Of a DNA stretch of 60,294 nt, positions 25,221 to 33,451 are shown one piece after another. The translations under genes were made by a program, and so were the position numbers. Location of the stretch: contig JAVBPM010000023.1 of the NCBI GenBank assembly GCA_031549605.1, positions 1 to 60,294 of the forward strand, written 5' to 3'. The notes under the pieces were generated by a model that made no database searches, was not told the DNA's origin, and was given only the letters and a program-made list of their open reading frames with translations. Position 1 is the stretch's first letter. Every line of letters begins with the position of its first letter. The DNA is from WRAI01 sp031549605. GTDB taxonomy: Bacteria > Bacillota > Clostridia > Oscillospirales > UBA929.

Positions 25221-27275
25221 ATGACACGCTTCACCGCTTTGACACTGTCCGCCGTCCTGCTGCTGGCGCTATGCGCCTGTGGCGGAACGCCGGCGCCCAG
25301 CACCACGCCCACCACAACCGCGACCGCTTTGCCCACTGCCACAGCGCCCGTTGCGTCGGAGGAGTCGACCATCGCGCAGGCCTACTACGGCGTGGTGACC
25401 GACCTGCTGACCCAGTACGGCGAGCCGCAGCTGACCGACGTTGACGAAAACGACAACGCCGCGCTGTTCGGGCTGTGCTATGTGCGGGTGCGCGACTTTG
25501 ACTATGACGGCACACCCGAGCTGCACGTCTGCTACGCCGAAAAAGCGGCGCTTGGCGAGTACCGGCAGGCCGTCTACACTTTCCGCGACGGGCAGCTTGT
25601 CGCCGCGCTGCCCGACGAGCCGATGGTCTACTACGCCGAATTTCCCGTGCTAAGCCTGATGGTCAAGCCGGGCGAGCAGGTCTATCTTGACGAAAGCTAT
25701 GAGTCGCTGTACATATTCAGAGCCATTCGCGACGGCAAAACAACCACGGCGCTGGACGCCGAGTTTAGTGGCGCAGAATACGAGGGCAAGATAGACGGCA
25801 AGACGGTCACCGGCGCCGAGGCCGAAAGCGTGATTGACACGTTTATCGAGAATAGCGAGGACATTCGCGTTTGGTTTCAAGACGAGCAGAAGCTCCAGCA
25901 GTCGGTGATCGACGAGACCAAGGCGGTGATAGCGCTGCTGAAAAACGGCAGCCTCAAGGCACGACTGCCCGCCGCCGAGCCAATTGCCAACCCGACAACC
26001 GAGCAAGCCGCCGCACTGGCGTACTACGGCGTGCTTTGTGACTTGTTTGACGAGTACGGCGCGGCGCGAATTACCTACAGCGGTCACTACCGAAGCGGCT
26101 TTACCGCTTTGTCAGGCATCGGCTACGTGCGGCTGCTTGACTTTGAATACGACGGCATGCCCGAGCTGTACATCGGGTTTGGCGACGACGTCAACCCCTT
26201 CCACCGCCAGCAGGTCATCTACAGCTACATTGACGGCGCGCTGGTGCAGTCGCTGCCCGCTTGCGACGTCGGCATTGTCGGCGCCGAGGACATTCCCTAT
26301 TCGGAATTTGTCTTTAAGCCTAGCACGCGCGGCTACTTTGTCGACGGCGCGTCCGATGAGCAGATATTCCATACCATCAAGAACGGCAAGGTCGTTACCG
26401 AGAAAAGCATCTACATTGACACTGTCGGCAGCCAGCCGCCCACCATTGACGGCCAGTCGGTGACCGAGGCCGACGCCAACGCGGCGCTGGCAGCCTACAC
26501 CGATGGCGCCGAGGTAACGCACATCTTCTACATGGGCGATGAAAGCACCATGCAGCCACTGATTGACCAAACCAACGCCGTTATCGCGGCGCTGCAAAGC
26601 GGCAGCCTGAAAGCACCGCCCGCACCCAAGCCCGCGCCCACGCCGACACCCGCCACAACAGAGCAGGCCGTGGCCGCCGCCTACTACAACGTGGTGGCCG
26701 ACCTGATTGCCCGGCACGGCGAGGGCAATATGGTGCTGGCGGAGGACAGCCAAAGCGGCTTTGGCCATTTTTCGGGCGTAAGCTACGTTCGGCTGCTTGA
26801 CTTTGAATACGACGGCATGCCCGAGCTGTTCGTCGTTTTCAACGATGCTGAAAACGGGTTTTTGCAAGACAAGGTCATCTATAGCTACATAGACGGCGAG
26901 CTGGTGCAGTCGATGCCCGTCAGCGACGTGCACACAGTCGGCGATGGGTTTCCACGCGCGACGTTAATCTTCAAGGCGGGTCAGCGCGGCTATTTTGTCG
27001 ACGGACACGACGGTGACAGCATCTTCTGCACGCTGAAAAACGGCAAGGTGGTCACCGAAAAGACGGTCTATTGCGATGACATACGCGGCGAGGCCTTTTC
27101 CATTGACGGCCAGTCGGTGACCGAGGCCGAGGCCAACGCTGCCATCTCGGCCTACACCAAGGGCGCCGAGGTGGTGGACATCCACTTTCTGGGCACCGGC
27201 GACGAAGCGATGCAGGCCACGCTGCGGCAGACCAACGATGTCATCGCGCTGCTTAAGAGCGGCAAGCTGAAATAG
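25221..27275 (+). CDS. Lipoprotein with three tandem copies of one domain
   Basis: 684 residues. Lipobox LCAC after a short signal, a Thr-rich linker, then three repeats of about 200 residues starting with A(Q/L/A)AYYGVVTDL-like sequence. Each has an acidic loop (FDYDGTPEL, FEYDGMPEL twice), a Y(S/T)(Y/F)xDG strand, an internal DGKTVT/DGQSVTEA motif and ends in VIALLKNGSLK-like sequence. Linkers are Pro/Thr-rich. Repeats 2 and 3 are closest to each other (RLLDFEYDGMPEL in both), so the last duplication is the most recent. The acidic loops could bind calcium. No catalytic motif is seen. Confidence 0.8.
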   Translation: MTRFTALTLSAVLLLALCACGGTPAPSTTPTTTATALPTATAPVASEESTIAQAYYGVVTDLLTQYGEPQLTDVDENDNAALFGLCYVRVRDFDYDGTPELHVCYAEKAALGEYRQAVYTFRDGQLVAALPDEPMVYYAEFPVLSLMVKPGEQVYLDESYESLYIFRAIRDGKTTTALDAEFSGAEYEGKIDGKTVTGAEAESVIDTFIENSEDIRVWFQDEQKLQQSVIDETKAVIALLKNGSLKARLPAAEPIANPTTEQAAALAYYGVLCDLFDEYGAARITYSGHYRSGFTALSGIGYVRLLDFEYDGMPELYIGFGDDVNPFHRQQVIYSYIDGALVQSLPACDVGIVGAEDIPYSEFVFKPSTRGYFVDGASDEQIFHTIKNGKVVTEKSIYIDTVGSQPPTIDGQSVTEADANAALAAYTDGAEVTHIFYMGDESTMQPLIDQTNAVIAALQSGSLKAPPAPKPAPTPTPATTEQAVAAAYYNVVADLIARHGEGNMVLAEDSQSGFGHFSGVSYVRLLDFEYDGMPELFVVFNDAENGFLQDKVIYSYIDGELVQSMPVSDVHTVGDGFPRATLIFKAGQRGYFVDGHDGDSIFCTLKNGKVVTEKTVYCDDIRGEAFSIDGQSVTEAEANAAISAYTKGAEVVDIHFLGTGDEAMQATLRQTNDVIALLKSGKLK

Positions 27276-27307
27276 ATTACATTCCCGTTAACACTTACCC
27301 CAAGCGA

Positions 27308-27336
27308 TTGACAGTCGCTCGCGCATTTGCTACGCT
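27308..27336 (+). promoter_or_regulatory. Promoter of the penicillin-acylase-family gene
   Basis: A consensus TTGACA (27308-27313), 17 bp, TACGCT (27331-27336). Confidence 0.68.
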
Positions 27337-27371
27337 AGCCGGTAGAGTTAACTTTGAAAGGGGCGCATCTC

Positions 27372-29798
27372 TTGTCTACAGCCACACAGACCAAACCGGC
27401 GGCCAAAAAGGCCAAGCCGCAGCCGACCGCCGTCAACCCGTTTCCCATGAGCCGCAAAAAACGCGTTCTGCTCACCATTACCGCACTGCTGATGGTCTTT
27501 GTGCTGGTGGCAACGCTGGTGGTCAACGCCATTCTCAACCGCGGTCTGCCGCAGCTGACCGGCAGCCTTGAGCTGTCCGGCCTGCAAGCGACCGTCACCG
27601 TCGTGCGTGACGCCAACGGCACGCCGCACATCACGGCGCAAAACGAGCACGACCTCTACATGGCGCAGGGCTTTGTGCAGGCGCAGGACCGTCTGTTTCA
27701 AATGGACCTCAGCCGCCGACAGGCCAGCGGACGGCTGGCCGAGGTCGTGGGCGAGGACGTGGTGGATCAAGATAAGTACTTCCGCGCGCTGGGACTGCGC
27801 CGCGCGGCGCAAAAGTCGCTGGGCGAATACGAGCCGGCCACCCTTGAGGTCATGCAGTCCTTTGCCGACGGCGTCAACGCCTACATAGAGCAAGGCAATC
27901 TGGCGCTGGAGTTTACGCTGCTGGGCTACGACCCCGAGCCGTGGACGCCCTTAGACACGCTGACCATCGCCAAATACATGGCCTACGACCTCGGCGGCCA
28001 CTACAACTCGCAGGCCTTCCACGCCTATCTGCTGCAAAACTTCGACGAGGCGCTGGCGCGCGAATTGTTTCCGCAGGATCCCGGGCCCGACGTCTATATC
28101 ATCAACAAGGACGAGCTAAACCTGTCGGGCGTATTGGACAAGGTGCCGACCCACGACCCCGAGAACGGCTCAAACAACTGGGTGGTGGGCGCCGACAAGT
28201 CGGCCACCGGCAAGCCGCTGCTGGCCAACGACCCGCACCTCAGCATCGCGTCGCCGTCGGTGTGGTATCCCATGCACCTGACGTGCGGCGACCTCAATGT
28301 CGGCGGCGTGATTTTCGGCGGTTGCCCCGGCATCATTGTCGGCAGCAACGACTACGTGTCGTGGGGCGTAACCAACACCGGCCCCGACGTGCAGCAGCTG
28401 TACATTGAAAAGCGCAACCCCAACAACGACAAGCAGTTTGAGTATATGGGCCAGTACGAGGACGCTCTTGTCCACGACGAGACCGTGACGGTCAAGGGCG
28501 GCAAAACCATCCCCTTTGAGGTGCTGGAAACGCGCCACGGCCCCATTATCACCGACTGGTGCAGCACCGACGAGGACAAGGGTGACGGCAGCACCGAGCT
28601 GGCGCTGCGCTGGACGATGCAGGACGCCACGCACGAGATGACCGCCGTGCTGGACATGAACCGTGCCAAGAACTGGGACGAATTTTCCAAAGCACTCGAG
28701 CATTTCCAAGTGCCGACGCAGAACTTTGTCTTTGCCAGCGTCGACGGCACCATTGCCTACCGCGCCAACGGCCTGATTCCCATCAGCGACAACGACGGGC
28801 TGCTGCCCGTGCCCGGCTACGACGGCCAGCACGAATGGCAGGGCTACATTCCCTACGACCAGCTGCCTGCCGTCGTCAACCCCGAAAAGGGCTATATCGC
28901 CACGGCCAACTACAAGGTGCTCGACCAAGACGGCGACTATCCCTACCACATCACCGACCAGTGGGCGCAGCCCTTCCGCATGCAGCGCATCGACGAGGTG
29001 CTGGCGTCCAAGGACAAAATCACCGTCGACGACATGAAGGCGCTGCAATACGACACGCTGGACAAGGCGGCGCAGCAGTACGTGCCCAAGCTGTGCGCGG
29101 CACTCGAGAGCGCCGGAAACCTGACCGAGCGGCAGCAGCAAGCCATCGCGCTGCTGAAAAGCTGGGACTACACCGACGCCGTGGACAAGCCGCAGCCGAT
29201 GATCTACCAGTTTTGGAAAGTCGGCATCCTCGAGCTGCTGTACTACGACAAAATGGACGAGGATATGCTCGACTTGTTCGAGTGCATGGAGAGCGTGACC
29301 TACGCGCTGCTCGACCGCGCCATGGCGGGTGAGAAAATCGGCTGGATTGAGCAGTGCGGCGGGCTGTCAAAGCTGCTGTCCGACGCGCTGGACAAGGCGC
29401 TTGACCGCGCCGAGTCGTTGCAGGGCAAGGACATGAGCGCGTGGCAGTGGGGCGACTTCCACGTCTCGGTGTTCCCGCATCCGCTGGGCAACGCCATGGA
29501 AATTCTCAAGGCACTGTACAACCCCATGGACCCCGTGCCGCTGCCGGGTAGCAACACCACCGTCTTTGCCGCCGGGTATAAAAACGACAGCGGCATACAC
29601 CGCCACGGCGCCAGCTGGCGCTATGTCATCGACATGGCCGACACCAGTCAGGCCAGCCACATCGTAGGCCCGGGCGTGGCCGAGCACTTCCGCAGCCGGT
29701 TCTATCAAAACAACCTGCTGCTGTGGACACAGGGCGGCTACCGCACACTGCAAATGAAAGGCAACGTCGAGGGTCAGACGCTGACGCTGCAACCATAG
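27372..29798 (+). CDS. Penicillin acylase family (Ntn) hydrolase, membrane-anchored
   Basis: 808 residues. N-terminal nucleophile amidases of this family self-cleave before a Ser that becomes the N-terminus of the beta chain; here that is ENG/SNNWVVG (about 28167). Other family features are the alpha-chain opening VTVVRDANGTPHI, MAQGFVQAQDRLFQMDL and the later WRYVIDMAD. Instead of a cleaved signal there is a basic, Ala/Lys-rich tail and one helix (about 35-58), so it stays membrane-anchored with the enzyme outside. TTG 27372 is chosen for its AAAGGGG at good spacing; an in-frame TTG is at 27354. Substrates may be N-acyl amides or acyl-homoserine lactones. Confidence 0.9.
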   Translation: MSTATQTKPAAKKAKPQPTAVNPFPMSRKKRVLLTITALLMVFVLVATLVVNAILNRGLPQLTGSLELSGLQATVTVVRDANGTPHITAQNEHDLYMAQGFVQAQDRLFQMDLSRRQASGRLAEVVGEDVVDQDKYFRALGLRRAAQKSLGEYEPATLEVMQSFADGVNAYIEQGNLALEFTLLGYDPEPWTPLDTLTIAKYMAYDLGGHYNSQAFHAYLLQNFDEALARELFPQDPGPDVYIINKDELNLSGVLDKVPTHDPENGSNNWVVGADKSATGKPLLANDPHLSIASPSVWYPMHLTCGDLNVGGVIFGGCPGIIVGSNDYVSWGVTNTGPDVQQLYIEKRNPNNDKQFEYMGQYEDALVHDETVTVKGGKTIPFEVLETRHGPIITDWCSTDEDKGDGSTELALRWTMQDATHEMTAVLDMNRAKNWDEFSKALEHFQVPTQNFVFASVDGTIAYRANGLIPISDNDGLLPVPGYDGQHEWQGYIPYDQLPAVVNPEKGYIATANYKVLDQDGDYPYHITDQWAQPFRMQRIDEVLASKDKITVDDMKALQYDTLDKAAQQYVPKLCAALESAGNLTERQQQAIALLKSWDYTDAVDKPQPMIYQFWKVGILELLYYDKMDEDMLDLFECMESVTYALLDRAMAGEKIGWIEQCGGLSKLLSDALDKALDRAESLQGKDMSAWQWGDFHVSVFPHPLGNAMEILKALYNPMDPVPLPGSNTTVFAAGYKNDSGIHRHGASWRYVIDMADTSQASHIVGPGVAEHFRSRFYQNNLLLWTQGGYRTLQMKGNVEGQTLTLQP

Positions 29799-29807
29799 GC
29801 AACCAAT

Positions 29808-29842
29808 AAGCGGCAAGGGAGACAACGTCTCGCTTGCCGCTT
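29808..29842 (+). terminator. Terminator of the AAGCGGCAAGGG type
   Basis: AAGCGGCAAG/CTTGCCGCTT arms around a GGGAGACAACGTCTCG apex, between convergent genes. Confidence 0.85.
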
Positions 29843-29858
29843 GCTTCTTGTTGCCAAG

Positions 29859-30146
29859 CTATGCGCCTTCCAACTGCTCTCGTCCGCTAAACACCTCTGT
29901 GGTCATCAGCACACCCAGCCGGTAACCGGTGACAAAGCGGTTGATATCCCAAGCGTCGCTGACCGCCTGCCGGGCGCGGGCGTACTGCTCTAACCATTGT
30001 GCACCGCCGTCGGGCAGACGGGTCAACAATTCTTCTTCACAGGCAAGCAGTGCTTGCATGGCCGCGTTGTAAGCCGGTGTCCGAGGAACCGGCACCTCGT
30101 CCGGCAGGATATTGCCTCGCGCAAATTCAGCTAAGATGCTGCACAT
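29859..30146 (-). CDS. Small conserved protein, DUF6809-like
   Basis: 95 residues, no signal. PVPRTPAYNAAMQALLACEE and the C-terminal VTGYRLGVLM recall a family of small helical proteins common in Firmicutes phages and mobile DNA (DUF6809), recalled and not searched. ATG 30146 is placed after GAGAGGAG; GTG 30155 is possible but sits on that site. Function unknown. Confidence 0.6.
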   Translation of the reverse strand: MCSILAEFARGNILPDEVPVPRTPAYNAAMQALLACEEELLTRLPDGGAQWLEQYARARQAVSDAWDINRFVTGYRLGVLMTTEVFSGREQLEGA

Positions 30147-30159
30147 GATGGTCACTCCT

Positions 30160-30643
30160 CTCGTGGCTTAAGACACGATAATTTAGGTGAAGTCACGCAA
30201 AGCATAACACATTGAACAGATGAATAGGTGATTTGCCACAATTGTGTGGCATGAGTGGCGATGTGTAAAACACTTATTGCATGAGGTGGCAGCGTGCGGA
30301 CGTCACAAGGCAACGCACCAAAACGCACAGTCCCGAGCAAGGTAGAAACCTAGTCCGACTGTAGGCGTAGCCGAAAGTCGGACAGCGCAGCTGCAATAAG
30401 GCACAGCAAAAAACTAAAGCGGCTTTTGGCGTGAGTACCGTGTACTCGCGTCAAAAACGCCATTTTTTGCCATCCGAGAGGTGAGGGGGTCTCGGGGCGA
30501 CTCCCCGAGTCTGCTTCTTTGGTTACTTTCTTACAGACAAAGAAAGTAACACCCCCGCAGGGCGCGCCAAGCTGCTTGGGGTAGCACAGGCGACGAGATT
30601 CAGCGCGTCGGCATCGGCGCTCAGCTTGATTACAGGTGGACGT
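30160..30643. other. Gene-free, palindrome-rich intergenic region
   Basis: No credible ORF. Hairpins seen: TCCGACT/AGTCGGA (30353-30382); a 15-bp stem TTTTGGCGTGAGTAC/GTACTCGCGTCAAAA with G-U pairs (30424-30456) followed by TTTTTT; CTCGGGG/CCCCGAG (30491-30509); and GTTACTTTCTT/AAGAAAGTAAC (30522-30550). The last, with ACCCCCGCAGGGCGCGCC after it, recalls an intergenic repeat found in several Firmicutes genomes. It may be a structured RNA or a decayed small mobile element; only one copy is present here. Confidence 0.6.
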
Positions 30644-30855
30644 GCCACACGGCGGTCACACGCGCGGCTGGCCGCTGTATAAATTACAATTGTTTGACAT
30701 TTTTATTTTGTGCTGTCTATCTTGCGCTATCTATTTTGGCCGGTTTGATGTATAATTAAACTATCGAGGACTTGCCATACATACTTTGGGGGGGAGACAA
30801 TGAAAGCCAACATCAAACGTCTGGGCGCGCTGGCGCTTTGCCTTTCGCTGCTGCT
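30644..30855 (+). repeat. Promoter/leader/signal-peptide cassette, copy 1
   Basis: Nearly the same sequence as 31254-31452: gccacacggcggtcacacgc at the left, the -10 element TATAAT (30751-30756), the GGGGG ribosome binding tract, and the first 56 coding bases identical. It ends inside the signal peptide at 30855. Confidence 0.88.
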
Positions 30856-31195
30856 ACTGCTTCTGTTGGCGCTGGGCGCCTGCGGCACGACGACCGACAC
30901 CCCGCCGCAGGAGGTTGTTCTCGGCACCATGCTGAGTAGCCATAGCATGGTATCTCAAGAGAGCGAGATCGTGCAGCGGGTCGACCGCGCGCTTGATTCG
31001 TTGACCTATGACAAAACAGATCGTGCGCTTGATTATGGTCGCGCAGCCTCGGTGCTGTGGGGTGGCGTCTATTATATCGTTGACGCCAACGGCGTGTTCA
31101 CCAAAGGCGACGGCACAAACTACTGGGCCGAGAGCAATGTCAGCTGCTACGACCAGCTGATGCTCATCTTTCAGTCAAGTCAGCCAACGTCGTAA
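30800..31195 (+). CDS. Short lipoprotein carrying an SLH-protein signal sequence
   Basis: 131 residues. The first 18 residues equal those of the SLH protein at 31397, then the sequence diverges to LALGACGTT, a lipobox. The mature part of about 100 residues has no recognised domain, although YYIVDANGVFTKGDG may be a beta hairpin. It appears to be a chimaera: promoter and signal of the neighbouring S-layer-type gene joined to another body, converting a secreted into a lipidated product. Confidence 0.75.
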   Translation: MKANIKRLGALALCLSLLLLLLLALGACGTTTDTPPQEVVLGTMLSSHSMVSQESEIVQRVDRALDSLTYDKTDRALDYGRAASVLWGGVYYIVDANGVFTKGDGTNYWAESNVSCYDQLMLIFQSSQPTS

Positions 31196-31210
31196 ACAGT
31201 CAGCCAACCC

Positions 31211-31240
31211 AGCGCCCGCCGAGTTGTTTCGGCGGGCGCT
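31211..31240 (+). terminator. Terminator after the short lipoprotein gene
   Basis: AGCGCCCGCCGA-gttgtt-TCGGCGGGCGCT, a 12-bp perfect stem followed by a loose T-rich tract. Confidence 0.82.
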
Positions 31241-31253
31241 GCTTGTTTGTCGC

Positions 31254-31452
31254 GCCACACGGCGGTCACACGCGCGGCTGGCTGACGCATAAAATTACAA
31301 TTATTTGACATTTACATTTTGCGCTATCTATTTTGGCCGGTTTGATGTACAATTAAACCATCGAGGACTAGCCATACATACTTTGGGGGGAAAACTATGA
31401 AAGCCAACATCAAACGTCTGGGCGCGCTGGCGCTTTGCCTTTCGCTGCTGCT
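31254..31452 (+). repeat. Promoter/leader/signal-peptide cassette, copy 2
   Basis: Matches 30644-30855 with small indels upstream of the -10 (TACAAT, 31348-31353) and perfect identity over the first 56 coding bases. Because the SLH protein has the complete, coherent signal peptide, this is the likely donor. Confidence 0.88.
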
Positions 31453-33325
31453 GACGCTGCTGCCGGCGCTGCCGGCCTCTGCCGTCGAGCCGCTGACACT
31501 GGTCAGCGTTTCAACCGACCCGCTGGGCAAGACGCTGCTGCTCACCTTCAGCGAGCCGATGACACCCGCCTTTGACACCGGGCTGGCGCCGGTTGTCACC
31601 GATACGACCGGCCGCCACATCGTCGACAAGACGGGCGTGTCGGTGTCGGAGGACGACGACTGCCAGCTGGTGGTCAACCTTGAGGCGCCGCTGCTTTCGG
31701 CGCTGAGCTACAAGGCGCGCGTGGCCGGTGTCCGCGCCGTGTCGGGCGCTACCATGGCCGCCGGCACGGTTAGCATTGCCAACACCATCACGCCATGCCC
31801 GACCGTAACCTCGGCCGTGTGCGACAACACCGGGATGCAGCTGCAAATCACCTACAGCGAGGCGCTGAGTGGCTCGAACATCAACCGACTGCACTGCTCG
31901 CTGGCCACCAACGGCTTTAATGCCATCAACGCAGTGACGCTGAGCGCAGACAAGAAAACGCTGCTGGTGTCGCTGTTTGCGCCCATTGCCAAGCAGGCGA
32001 CAGCCAGCTTTACCATCAACATTCTCGGCGATCCGACCCAGCCGCCGCTGCCCATGCTGATGGCGGCCGACGGCCGCGCGGTCGACACGCGCGCTGCCAT
32101 TTCAGTGGTCAGCAACGCGACCGCCGTGCCCGCCGCAACACTGAACGGCGTCGCCGCCACGGCCATTGACAATGCCACGGCCGTCACCGTGGTGCCGACC
32201 AACACGCAGCTGAGCCAAGCGCGCACCGCTGCTTTTGACTACGCGCAGGCGTCGAAGCGCTTTACCACCTTTGCCGACCGCAATTACCTCTACATCGCGC
32301 TGGGTAACGCCGCCGCGACGTCGGTGACGCTGCAGTTGTCACCGGCCCAGCTGCTGACGCTGGGCGACACCTATCTCATCACCGGCAACCAAGCGCTGGG
32401 CGTGCTGTACATCAGCGAGGCCATGGCCGCTGCGGCCACGGCCACGGGTGGCACCGTGCGTCTGACGCTGGCCGACATTGCCTACACCGTCAGCGGCGAG
32501 ACTAAGCACAAGCTGTCGGTTAGCTTCAAGCAGGCGGGCAAGCTGCTGGACTTGGGCACGCTGGCCGATCCGGCACAGCTGTTTATGCCGACGCTGCCGC
32601 CGGCGTCCGGCTATCCCACCTCGCACATGATGCTGACCCGCGTGCTGTCGGGCAGCAGCCAGCGCGTGCCGCGCTCGTGGTACCACGGCGGCTATGTGGC
32701 CGGCGTGCTGACCCAGCAGGGCGAGTACCGCATCGACTACCTGACGCCCAACAGCTACATCGACCTGCCGTCATGGGCGACCAGCCAGTTCTACTACCTC
32801 AACACGCGCGGCGTTGTCGGCGGCATCAGCAACAACAAGCTGGGCTCGAAAAACAACATTACCCGCGCCGACTTCATCCTGCTGCTCATGCGCGCGCTCG
32901 ACGCCGACAACACGGAAATCGGCACGACAAAGCAGTTTGCCGACGTGGCAGTGAGCAAGTACTACGCCAAGGCCGTTCTGCAGGCGCGTGCGCTCAAGTT
33001 TGTCGGTGGCACGGGCAACAACACCTTTGCGCCCGAGAAACCCATCAGCCGTCAGGACGCCTGCGTCATGCTGGACAACATCATGAAACGCAGCGGCATC
33101 AAGCTGACCGGCAGTCCCAAAACGCCGGTCACCGGCTTCGCCGACTGGGGCAAGGTGTCGAGCTACGCCCGCACGGCGGTCACCAACCTCTACGACGTCG
33201 GTCTGATGGCCGGCTCCAATAACCAAATCAACCCAACCGACAACCTGACCCGCGCCGAGGCGACGGTCATCATTGCGCGTCTGCTGCAAAAAGAGCAGCC
33301 GCTGTGGCAGTCGCAGACCAAATAA
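31397..33325 (+). CDS. SLH-domain surface protein with SbsA-type Ig domains
   Basis: 642 residues. Signal peptide to about residue 28 (LPASAVEP). The opening LTLVSVSTDPLGKTLLLTFS resembles bacterial Ig-like Big_5/SbsA domains; a second unit begins near residue 132 (ITPCPTVTSAVCDNTG). A Thr/Ala-rich beta region follows, then three SLH repeats from about residue 455 (ITRADFILLLMRAL, ISRQDACVMLDNIM, LTRAEATVIIARLL). Probably part of the S-layer or wall-bound coat. Paralogous in plan and in parts of its sequence to the next gene. Confidence 0.88.
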   Translation: MKANIKRLGALALCLSLLLTLLPALPASAVEPLTLVSVSTDPLGKTLLLTFSEPMTPAFDTGLAPVVTDTTGRHIVDKTGVSVSEDDDCQLVVNLEAPLLSALSYKARVAGVRAVSGATMAAGTVSIANTITPCPTVTSAVCDNTGMQLQITYSEALSGSNINRLHCSLATNGFNAINAVTLSADKKTLLVSLFAPIAKQATASFTINILGDPTQPPLPMLMAADGRAVDTRAAISVVSNATAVPAATLNGVAATAIDNATAVTVVPTNTQLSQARTAAFDYAQASKRFTTFADRNYLYIALGNAAATSVTLQLSPAQLLTLGDTYLITGNQALGVLYISEAMAAAATATGGTVRLTLADIAYTVSGETKHKLSVSFKQAGKLLDLGTLADPAQLFMPTLPPASGYPTSHMMLTRVLSGSSQRVPRSWYHGGYVAGVLTQQGEYRIDYLTPNSYIDLPSWATSQFYYLNTRGVVGGISNNKLGSKNNITRADFILLLMRALDADNTEIGTTKQFADVAVSKYYAKAVLQARALKFVGGTGNNTFAPEKPISRQDACVMLDNIMKRSGIKLTGSPKTPVTGFADWGKVSSYARTAVTNLYDVGLMAGSNNQINPTDNLTRAEATVIIARLLQKEQPLWQSQTK

Positions 33326-33342
33326 TAAGCCAGTGTTGACTC

Positions 33343-33375
33343 CGGCTCCCGCCCGTTTGGGCGGGAGCCGTTTTT
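33343..33375 (+). terminator. Strong intrinsic terminator
   Basis: CGGCTCCCGCCC-gttt-GGGCGGGAGCCG with TTTTT: 12-bp stem, four-base loop. Confidence 0.95.
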
Positions 33376-33385
33376 GCGCTGGGGG

Positions 33386-33414
33386 TTGTTATTGCCGAGC
33401 AAAGCCTGTATAAT
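33386..33414 (+). promoter_or_regulatory. Promoter of the second SLH gene
   Basis: TTGTTA (33386-33391), 17 bp, TATAAT (33409-33414), starting 11 bp after the preceding terminator. Confidence 0.78.
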
Positions 33415-33451
33415 GAATGGATAATTCGCTTGTGGAGAAAGTGAGGCCCAT

